From positions 1-8,026 of the forward strand of contig DOUO01000047.1 in NCBI GenBank assembly GCA_003520555.1: a stretch of DNA of 8,026 nt, read 5' to 3'. The position numbers were made by a program, and so were the translations under genes. This DNA comes from Oscillospiraceae bacterium. GTDB taxonomy: Bacteria > Bacillota > Clostridia > Oscillospirales > Acutalibacteraceae. Positions within the stretch are counted from its first letter, which is position 1; each line of letters begins with the position of its first letter. Positions 1 to 5,111 of the stretch are shown piece by piece. Under the pieces are notes generated by a model. The model did not search any database, was not told the DNA's origin, and saw only the letters and a list, made by a program, of their open reading frames with translations.

Positions 1-518
1 ACGTTACCTTCTTCTTTAACGGCGGCGTTGAAAAGGTTTACGACGGCGAGGACAGAATTTTGGTTAAGTCTCCGTCGGTCGCGACCTACGATTTACAGCC
101 CGAAATGAGCGCCTACAAGGTTACGGAAAAAATTGTGCCTGCCATTGAAAGCGGCAAGTACGACATGATTATCCTCAACTTCGCGAACTGCGACATGGTC
201 GGACACACAGGCGTGTTTGACGCGGCGGTAAAGGCGGTTGAGGCGGTTGACGACTGCGTAGGCAGGGTTGTTGACGCGATTTTGAAGATGGGCGGCGCGG
301 CAATTATTACCGCCGACCACGGCAACGCGGACAAGATGTTTGAGGAGGACGGCAAGCCGTTTACGGCTCACACCACAAATCCCGTTCCGTTCTGCGTAAT
401 CGGTTACGACTGCAAGCTCCGCGAGGGCGGCGTGCTTGCGGACATCGCGCCCACTATGCTCAAAATCATGGGACTTCCCCAGCCCGAGGAAATGACAGGT
501 AAGTCGATTATTATTTGA
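1..518 (+). CDS. gpmI: 2,3-bisphosphoglycerate-independent phosphoglycerate mutase, C-terminal part (5' end outside window)
   Basis: This enzyme interconverts 3-phosphoglycerate and 2-phosphoglycerate in glycolysis and gluconeogenesis, in the cytoplasm, using two Mn ions. The reading frame is open from base 3 and gives 171 residues before TGA at 516-518; the family is about 510 residues long, so roughly the last third is present. It begins [10 protein letters not shown], a hallmark stretch of the family. Metal-ligand motifs of the alkaline-phosphatase-like fold are visible: NCDMVGHTG (Asp and His), TADHGN (Asp-His pair) and HTTNPVPF (His). A TTG codon at 60 is not a start, because the family sequence continues upstream of it. 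The gene is followed by a strong terminator, so it ends a transcription unit. In Clostridia it often follows tpiA and pgk, but nothing upstream can be seen here. Confidence 0.97.
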   Translation, partial: VTFFFNGGVEKVYDGEDRILVKSPSVATYDLQPEMSAYKVTEKIVPAIESGKYDMIILNFANCDMVGHTGVFDAAVKAVEAVDDCVGRVVDAILKMGGAAIITADHGNADKMFEEDGKPFTAHTTNPVPFCVIGYDCKLREGGVLADIAPTMLKIMGLPQPEEMTGKSIII

Positions 519-542
519 TAAAAGAAATATAATTAAGAATAT

Positions 543-598
543 CGGTCGGACAAACAGGCTTCCGTAATGGGAGCGCCGTTTGCCCGACCGTGTTTTTT
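543..598 (+). terminator. Rho-independent terminator after gpmI, possibly bidirectional
   Basis: Arms 543-555 (CGGTCGGACAAAC) and 578-590 (GTTTGCCCGACCG) pair over 13 positions with one A-C mismatch. The stem can extend inward (GGCTTCC against GGGAGCGCC with a small bulge). It is followed by TGTTTTTT at 591-598. It lies 25 bases after the gpmI stop and clearly suits plus-strand termination. On the minus strand the same hairpin lies downstream of the ABC operon, but the bases after it are only mixed A/T, so it would be a weaker terminator there. No other terminator for the ABC operon is visible. Confidence 0.9.
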
Positions 599-603
599 AT
601 GAT

Positions 604-664
604 AATTTTCAATTTTCAACTTTCAATTTTCAATTTTCAACTTTCAATTTTCAATTTTCAATTT
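604..664. repeat. Heptamer tandem array (AATTTTC / AACTTTC), eight units plus a partial ninth
   Basis: Eight contiguous 7-base units run from 604 to 659, followed by AATTT at 660-664. The order is AATTTTC, AATTTTC, AACTTTC, then the same three again, then two AATTTTC. The T-to-C variant at every third unit makes a 21-base higher-order repeat. The array overlaps the last six sense codons and the stop of the ABC gene that ends at 644. The unit contains TGA on the minus strand, so every minus-strand frame meets a stop within 21 bases, while all plus-strand frames stay open through it. Confidence 0.95.
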
Positions 665-2389
665 AAAAGCCGTGTTATTCAGCTCCGCGTAAAAACCGCC
701 CTGCTTCATCAGAGCGTCGTGGCTGCCCTGCTCGATGATATTGCCGTCGCGCATTACAAGGATAACGTCGCTTTCGCGGATTGTGGACAGGCGGTGCGCA
801 ACCACAAATGCCGTTTTGCCCTTCATCATCCGCGCGAACGCCTTTTGGACTCGGATTTCGGTGAGCGTATCAATTGAGCTTGTGGCTTCGTCCAGAATCA
901 AAATTTCGGGATTGGTGAGCATTGCGCGCGCGATACACAAAAGCTGCTTCTGCCCCTGGCTTAGATTTCCGCCGCCTTCACTGATGACGGTTGAATAGCC
1001 CTGAGGCATTCTTCTGATGAAACTGTGGGCATACGCCGCCTTTGCCGCGCGCATTACCTCGTCGTCCGTCGCGGTTTCGTTTCCGTAGCGGAGGTTTTCC
1101 ATGATTGTGCCCTCAAAAAGCCAGCTGTCCTGCAAAACCATTCCGAAGCGGCTGCGCAGCTTATGGCGGCTGAGGTCGCGGATGTCAACGCCGTCGATTT
1201 TAATGCTGCCCGAATTAACGTCGTAAAACCGCATAAGCAGGTTAATAAGCGTGGTCTTTCCGCAGCCCGTGGGACCTACAATCGCCACATGGCTTCCGCT
1301 TTTGACGCTGAGCGAAAAATTTTGTATCAGCGGTTTTTCCGCCGTGTAGGAAAAGCTGACGTTCTCAAAGCTGACCTCTCCCCTGTGTTCGCGCGCACAG
1401 GGCGTTTCATTGTCGGGAGACTCCTCGTCCGCGTCAAGCAGCTCGAAAACCCTGCCGGCGGAGGCGAGCGCCGTTTGAATTTGCGTAAGCACGCCCGTAA
1501 CCTCGTTAAACGGCTTTGTGTATTGATTCGCGTATGTCAGAAAGCACGAAAGCTGACCGACGCTGAGCGTGCCGCCGAGCACGGAGATTGCGCCCAATAT
1601 TCCGACCGCGGCGTAAACCATCGCGTTTACAAACCGTGTGGTCGGGTTTGCCAGCGCACCCGAAAACTGAGCCTTGAAGCCCACGGTTTTGAGCCGTGAG
1701 TTATATTCGCCGAAGGCTGAGTTCGCGCTTTGCTCGTATGAAAACGCCTGAACAAGCCGCATGTTTCCCACATATTCCTCGACATACGAGGATATTTCGC
1801 CCTGCAAAACCTGCTGGTCGGTGAAATTTTTATGCGTTAGCTTGCCGATAAACCCTGCCGCGAAAAGCGAAAGCGGAGTGAGCACAACAACCGCAAGCGC
1901 GATTTTCCAGTCGATTCCGACCATGAAAATAAGCGTGCCGACTATTGTGACAACACCCGAAAACAGCTGCAAAAACAGCTGGGTAAGTCCGTCGCCGACA
2001 GCGTCAACGTCGTTAATGACGCGGCTGATGAGGTCGCCGTGGGGGTGGCTGTCGATGAAGGACAGCGGCACGGCGTTGAGCTTGCGGAAGATGTCGCGGC
2101 GCAGGTCGCGCACGGTGTTGAAGCTTAAAACGCTGATAAAATAATTCATCGTCCACTGGCACACGCTTACGCCGACGATTGCGACGGCGATATAGCTTAA
2201 AATTTTGGCTACGTCCGCAAAATCGACCGCGCCCCTGCCGACAATTTCATCAAGCGCGAAGCCGATTAGCACGGGGATAAGCAACGTGAGCGAAATGCTG
2301 ATTACCGAGCTGATGACCGCGCCGAAAAGCAGAAGCCCGTAGGGCTTTATTTTTTTGAGAATTCTTTTTACAATCGCGCCCTGACTCAT
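644..2389 (-). CDS. Heterodimeric ABC exporter subunit with canonical ATPase site (transmembrane domain fused to ATPase domain)
   Basis: A half-transporter of the type I exporter fold, 581 residues, in the cytoplasmic membrane; the substrate is unknown but is likely a drug, lipid or peptide. Six hydrophobic segments lie in about residues 17-300. The ATPase domain follows: A-loop Tyr348, Walker A GPTGCGKTT at 372-380, Q-loop Gln420, signature LSQGQ at 476-480, Walker B ILILDE at 496-501 with catalytic Glu501, and switch His532. The signature has Gln instead of the first Gly of LSGGQ. That is expected when a subunit pairs with a partner carrying a degenerate site, as in TM288 or BmrD (YheH). 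The ATG at 2387-2389 overlaps the upstream stop (ATGA) and has GGAGGTGA just before it. The last residues, KLKIEN, are encoded by the heptamer array and probably are not functional sequence. MsbA-like homodimers are less likely given the partner gene. Confidence 0.95.
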   Translation of the reverse strand: MSQGAIVKRILKKIKPYGLLLFGAVISSVISISLTLLIPVLIGFALDEIVGRGAVDFADVAKILSYIAVAIVGVSVCQWTMNYFISVLSFNTVRDLRRDIFRKLNAVPLSFIDSHPHGDLISRVINDVDAVGDGLTQLFLQLFSGVVTIVGTLIFMVGIDWKIALAVVVLTPLSLFAAGFIGKLTHKNFTDQQVLQGEISSYVEEYVGNMRLVQAFSYEQSANSAFGEYNSRLKTVGFKAQFSGALANPTTRFVNAMVYAAVGILGAISVLGGTLSVGQLSCFLTYANQYTKPFNEVTGVLTQIQTALASAGRVFELLDADEESPDNETPCAREHRGEVSFENVSFSYTAEKPLIQNFSLSVKSGSHVAIVGPTGCGKTTLINLLMRFYDVNSGSIKIDGVDIRDLSRHKLRSRFGMVLQDSWLFEGTIMENLRYGNETATDDEVMRAAKAAYAHSFIRRMPQGYSTVISEGGGNLSQGQKQLLCIARAMLTNPEILILDEATSSIDTLTEIRVQKAFARMMKGKTAFVVAHRLSTIRESDVILVMRDGNIIEQGSHDALMKQGGFYAELNNTAFKLKIEN

Positions 2390-2401
2390 GATTTCACCTC
2401 C
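2386..2401 (-). promoter_or_regulatory. ATGA stop-start overlap with strong Shine-Dalgarno (translational coupling)
   Basis: On the minus strand, GGAGGTGA (2401-2394) precedes ATG (2389-2387). The ATG shares four bases with the TGA stop (2388-2386) of the upstream exporter gene. This fixes the start of the second gene and suggests coupled translation, which would keep the two subunits near 1:1. The Shine-Dalgarno itself lies within the coding sequence of the first gene. Confidence 0.9.
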
Positions 2402-4119
2402 GCGCCCTGTTGTGAAAGGAAAATTTCACGGTAGGTTCGGCAGCCCTCAAGGAGCTGCTCATGAGTGCCCGAGCCTGCGATTTTGCCGTCGTCAAGGCAC
2501 AAAATAAGGTCTGAGTTCATTATCGAGGAGCAGCGCTGGGTGACGATGAGCACCGTCGTTGCGCTCAGGCTTTTCCCGAGCTCGCGCCGCAGCGCCGCGT
2601 CGGTAGCCATGTCAAGCGCCGAAAAGCTGTCGTCCAAAATCAAAAGCTTCGGCTTGCCGACCAGGGCGCGCGCGATGCAAAGCCGCTGGCGCTGACCGCC
2701 GCTGAAATTTTTGCCGCCCTGTTCAACGCGGCTGTCAAGGCCTTTGCCGAGCTTTGACACAAATTCGTAAGCCTGCGCGGTTTTAAGCGCGTCAATTATT
2801 TCACCGTCGGTCGCGTTCTTTTTGCCGAGGCGCATATTGTCGCGGATTGTGCCGCCGAACAGAACGCTGTGCTGAGGCACTATGCCCATTTGTTCACGAA
2901 GCTGAGCAAAGGGATATTCGCGCACGTCGGCGCCGTCAACAAGCACCCTTCCTCTTCCGACGTCATAAAAGCGCGGAATTAAGTTTATCAGCGTGGACTT
3001 GCCGCAGCCCGTGCCGCCGATTATTCCCACCGTTTGACCTCGGTTTACCGCAAAGCTTATTTCGCTGAGGCTTTCCTCGCCGCCGTGATAGCTGAAGCTG
3101 ACGTTTTCAAAGCGGAGCTTTTCGGGGTAATTTTCTTTTACAGAAATATATTCCTTATTTTTTTCGGTAATTGAGGGCTTGGTTTCAAACACCTCGTTAA
3201 TTCTTTTTGCGCTTGCGCTCGCGCGGGTCATCAGCACAACAAGGTTGGCGACAACTATCATCGCAAGCAAAATCTGCGTCATGTAGCTGACGAGCGCCAC
3301 AATTTCGCCCGTCCGCATTTCGCCGATATTCACGTTTACCGCGCCGAACCAAACAACGGCGATTATTGCCGCGTCGGTCACGGCGTAGGTCACGGGGCTT
3401 AACAGCGCGGAAAGGCGGCTGACGCGGATTGAGGTTTTTGCCAAATCGGCGGTGGCGGTATCCACGCGACGGTTTTCCGCTTCCTGCTTGGAAAACGCCC
3501 TTATCACTCTGTTTCCGGCAAGGTTTTCACGGCTGATTAAGCCGATTTTGTCAAGCTTTTTCTGAATTGCGGCGTAAACGGGAACGCTGAGCTTCATAAC
3601 CAGAAACAGCGTGAGCGCAATCAGCGCCGCCGCGGCAAAGAATATGAGCGACATTTTCAGGTTGATTGTCATTGCCATAATCAGCGAACCGCCGATGATG
3701 AACGGCGCGCGCGTAAGCAGGCGGATTGACATTGCAATGCCCTCCTGCACCCTGTTGACGTCGTTTGTCATGCGGGTAATCAGCGACGGCGTGCCGAGGC
3801 TGTCGAGCTCGGAATAGCTCAGGGCGCTTATGTGCGCGAAAAGGTCGCGGCGAATGAGCGTTCCGGCTCCCTGAGACGCCTTTGACGCAAAATATTGGCA
3901 AAACAGCGCGCTGCAAAGTCCCGTGGCAGCAAGCAGAGCCATAAGTCCGCCCATGCGCAGGACGTACCCGCCGTCGTGCAGGGTGTTGATTCCCACGTCA
4001 ATTATGTTTGCCATCACCAGCGGAACAAACAGCTCGAGTATCGCCTCAAACAGCTTGCACAACGGTCCGATGATGACTTCCTTCTTGTAATCGGTTAAAA
4101 ATCTTCGCAATTTAAACAT
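2386..4119 (-). CDS. Heterodimeric ABC exporter subunit with degenerate ATPase site
   Basis: The partner half-transporter, 577 residues from the preferred ATG at 4117-4119. Hydrophobic membrane segments occupy about residues 14-300, and the ATPase domain follows. Motifs: A-loop Tyr344, Walker A GGTGCGKST at 368-376, Q-loop Gln416, canonical signature FSGGQ at 472-476, Walker B LLILDD at 492-497 with Asp497 where the catalytic Glu should be, and Gln528 (VTQRCSS) where the switch His should be. Both losses are typical of the degenerate site in heterodimeric exporters such as TM287/288, LmrCD and BmrCD. The gene order (degenerate subunit first) matches bmrC-bmrD. The start is chosen by AGAGGA ahead of this ATG; an in-frame TTG at 4144-4146 lies almost at the predicted transcription start. 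It is the first gene of a two-gene operon. The substrate is unknown; multidrug export is an inference from the family. Confidence 0.95.
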   Translation of the reverse strand: MFKLRRFLTDYKKEVIIGPLCKLFEAILELFVPLVMANIIDVGINTLHDGGYVLRMGGLMALLAATGLCSALFCQYFASKASQGAGTLIRRDLFAHISALSYSELDSLGTPSLITRMTNDVNRVQEGIAMSIRLLTRAPFIIGGSLIMAMTINLKMSLIFFAAAALIALTLFLVMKLSVPVYAAIQKKLDKIGLISRENLAGNRVIRAFSKQEAENRRVDTATADLAKTSIRVSRLSALLSPVTYAVTDAAIIAVVWFGAVNVNIGEMRTGEIVALVSYMTQILLAMIVVANLVVLMTRASASAKRINEVFETKPSITEKNKEYISVKENYPEKLRFENVSFSYHGGEESLSEISFAVNRGQTVGIIGGTGCGKSTLINLIPRFYDVGRGRVLVDGADVREYPFAQLREQMGIVPQHSVLFGGTIRDNMRLGKKNATDGEIIDALKTAQAYEFVSKLGKGLDSRVEQGGKNFSGGQRQRLCIARALVGKPKLLILDDSFSALDMATDAALRRELGKSLSATTVLIVTQRCSSIMNSDLILCLDDGKIAGSGTHEQLLEGCRTYREIFLSQQGAEVKS

Positions 4120-4130
4120 AAATTCCTCTG
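4117..4130 (-). promoter_or_regulatory. Ribosome binding site that sets the exporter operon start
   Basis: On the minus strand, CAGAGGAATTT leads directly into ATG (4119-4117). AGAGGA at 4129-4124 is spaced normally. The upstream in-frame TTG (4146-4144) has no such site and sits at the predicted transcription start, so translation most likely begins here, giving 577 rather than 586 residues. Confidence 0.85.
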
Positions 4131-4148
4131 TAAATTTGGTATACAATT

Positions 4149-4177
4149 ATTATAAACTATTTGCATAAAAACTTCAA
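4149..4177 (-). promoter_or_regulatory. Sigma-A-type promoter of the ABC exporter operon
   Basis: On the minus strand, TTGAAG (4177-4172) and a perfect TATAAT (4154-4149) are separated by exactly 17 bases. The predicted transcript starts near 4142, leaving a leader of about 23 bases before the ATG at 4119. Such a short leader leaves no room for a riboswitch or a leader-peptide attenuator, so any control is probably by a repressor or activator. The spacer contains TATGCAA on the minus strand, a half-site that also occurs twice in the palindrome at 4228-4255. Confidence 0.8.
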
Positions 4178-4209
4178 TTGATTTGGAGAGGTTAACAAAT
4201 TTTTAAATA

Positions 4210-4223
4210 TTACAAAATTGTAA
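4210..4223. promoter_or_regulatory. Palindrome TTACAA-AA-TTGTAA, possible operator
   Basis: Perfect 6-base inverted half-sites separated by two bases. It lies about 33 bases upstream of the exporter -35 element and 4 bases from the larger palindrome. The size and AT-rich character fit a binding site for a small dimeric regulator (MarR, PadR or TetR class), but no regulator gene is in the window, so the assignment is an inference. Confidence 0.4.
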
Positions 4224-4227
4224 CCTT

Positions 4228-4255
4228 AAAAATTGCATATTCGTATGCAATTTTT
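4228..4255. promoter_or_regulatory. Perfect 12-base inverted repeat with TTCG loop: operator or bidirectional terminator
   Basis: Arms AAAAATTGCATA (4228-4239) and TATGCAATTTTT (4244-4255) are perfectly complementary around TTCG (4240-4243). Both outer ends carry A/T runs, so RNA from either strand would give a hairpin ending in five U. Two readings fit. It may be an operator, since its half-site TTGCATA recurs at 4161-4167 inside the exporter promoter. Or it may be an insulator that stops minus-strand transcripts coming from uvrA through the phage-like gene before they enter the ABC operon. The stem is AT-rich, so as a terminator it would be weak to moderate. Confidence 0.6.
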
Positions 4256-4297
4256 GCCCTTTTTCGGACTATTAATAGAGGGGTGTTTTATTTCCCT

Positions 4298-4315
4298 GCC
4301 GCGCCGAGTCGCGGC
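4298..4315. other. Small GC-rich inverted repeat in an AT-rich leader
   Basis: GCCGCG (4298-4303) and CGCGGC (4310-4315) can pair around a six-base loop; an alternative pairing is CGCCG with CGGCG. It stands out as a GC island in AT-rich intergenic DNA, 56 bases before the ATG of the phage-like gene. Its role is unknown and it may be chance. No convincing promoter for that gene is visible: TATACT at 4335-4340 is a fair -10 match but has no -35 partner. Confidence 0.25.
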
Positions 4316-4358
4316 GAACCTTAAAATAATAATTTATACTAATACCTAATATTTTTAC

Positions 4359-4364
4359 GGAGGA
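4359..4364 (+). promoter_or_regulatory. Shine-Dalgarno of the phage-like gene
   Basis: GGAGGA lies six bases before ATG at 4371. This is a strong, well-spaced site that fixes the start and supports real translation of this isolated gene. Confidence 0.85.
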
Positions 4365-4370
4365 TTAAAT

Positions 4371-5099
4371 ATGGCTGAACGCAAATATTTTCATATGTAC
4401 CACAACAAAGGTAAGCTTATTAAAATGCTGTCCGACGAGGACGCCGGCAGGCTGATTAAGGCGGTGTACGACTACGCCTGCGACGGCGAGGATTTTAAAG
4501 ACGAGGAGAATCTCGGGCTGTATTTTTTATACATTGAAATCACGGAACAGATTGACCGCGATTTTGAAAGCTACAGAAAATTATGCGAAACAAACCGAAA
4601 AAACGCGTTAAAAAAGTATAAATCTGCCACCGCTTGCGATGGCAGCCAAGAAGAAGAAAAAGAAAAAGAAGAAGAAGAAGAAAAAGAAGATGAAAAAGAA
4701 AAAGAAAAAGAAAACGCCGCAGGCGGCGTAAATAACGCGCGCGCGTGCGGCGAAGAATTTTATCATGACGTTTTAAATTCGTTCAACAAAGAGTGCGCTT
4801 CTTTGCCGGGGGTTAAAAAGCTGACAAGTGAGCGGCGCAGGCTGATTGAAAACGCCCGCAGGGTGCTTGACGAGCTGCAAATTTCTTTTAAAGAATATTT
4901 TGCCAAAGCGGAGAAGTCCGATTACCTGTCGGGACGCAACGGAAAATGGAAGGGCTGCGGCTTTGACTGGCTTTTAAAGGAGGACAACCTTATCCGCACG
5001 GCGGAGGGCACCTACGACAGCGGCACCAAGGCTCGCGGAGAGCCTGAAATACGGCGCAGCTACAACATTGACGAGCTTGATAAAATCAATACGTTGTGA
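4371..5099 (+). CDS. Phage-type replication/replisome-organiser-like protein (DUF6291-like N-terminal domain)
   Basis: A 242-residue protein in three parts. Residues 5-82 (KYFHMYHNKGKLIKMLSDED and onward, with AGRLIKAVYDYACDGE) resemble the DUF6291-type domain seen near replication genes of Firmicutes phages. Residues 94-114 are an almost pure Glu/Lys linker. Residues 128-216 resemble the conserved C-terminal region of phage replication initiators or DnaD-like proteins: LPGVKKLTSERR, SDYLSGRNGKWKGCGFDWLL (183-202), a conserved Asn206 and EGTYD (212-216). In phages such proteins are thought to bind DNA and help load the replicative helicase, so that role here is inferred from resemblance. There is no signal peptide or membrane segment. 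The frame is intact with a strong ribosome binding site, but no integrase, helicase loader, single-strand binding protein or other phage gene lies beside it. It may be a prophage remnant or a domesticated gene. Both family assignments come from recalled motifs, without a search. Confidence 0.75.
   Translation: MAERKYFHMYHNKGKLIKMLSDEDAGRLIKAVYDYACDGEDFKDEENLGLYFLYIEITEQIDRDFESYRKLCETNRKNALKKYKSATACDGSQEEEKEKEEEEEKEDEKEKEKENAAGGVNNARACGEEFYHDVLNSFNKECASLPGVKKLTSERRRLIENARRVLDELQISFKEYFAKAEKSDYLSGRNGKWKGCGFDWLLKEDNLIRTAEGTYDSGTKARGEPEIRRSYNIDELDKINTL
4650..4712 (+). repeat. GAA/AAA codon microsatellite encoding a Glu/Lys linker
   Basis: Twenty-one consecutive codons are GAA or AAA apart from one GAT, so 63 bases are purine-only except for a single T. 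They encode residues 94-114, between the two conserved domains. Slippage in 3-base steps would change the linker length without breaking the frame. Confidence 0.9.
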
Positions 5100-5111
5100 A
5101 CGCGCTGAAAG

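Noticed and set aside
604..664. CRISPR array
   Set aside because: Units are 7 bases and directly contiguous with no spacers, so this is a simple tandem repeat.
590..877. Open plus-strand frame whose N-terminus is an NFQLSIF repeat
   Set aside because: It is produced by the heptamer array, which is open in all plus frames, and then runs antisense to the exporter ATPase domain. There is no ribosome binding site or recognisable domain.
1025..1699. Long open plus-strand frame opposite the exporter gene
   Set aside because: A shadow of codon bias in the real minus-strand gene; its composition is unnatural and it has no motif or start signal.
4120..4146. TTG start giving nine extra residues on the first exporter subunit
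   Set aside because: It lies almost at the predicted transcription start and has no Shine-Dalgarno, while the ATG at 4119 has AGAGGA in place.
4256..4370. Riboswitch or structured leader ahead of the phage-like gene
   Set aside because: Only a 6-base GC hairpin and a 10-base palindrome (CTATTAATAG, 4269-4278) are visible; there is no recognised riboswitch core and no terminator/antiterminator pair.
4120..5111. Attachment sites or insertion-sequence ends around the phage-like gene
   Set aside because: I found no flanking direct repeats, terminal inverted repeats, tRNA gene or transposase/integrase.
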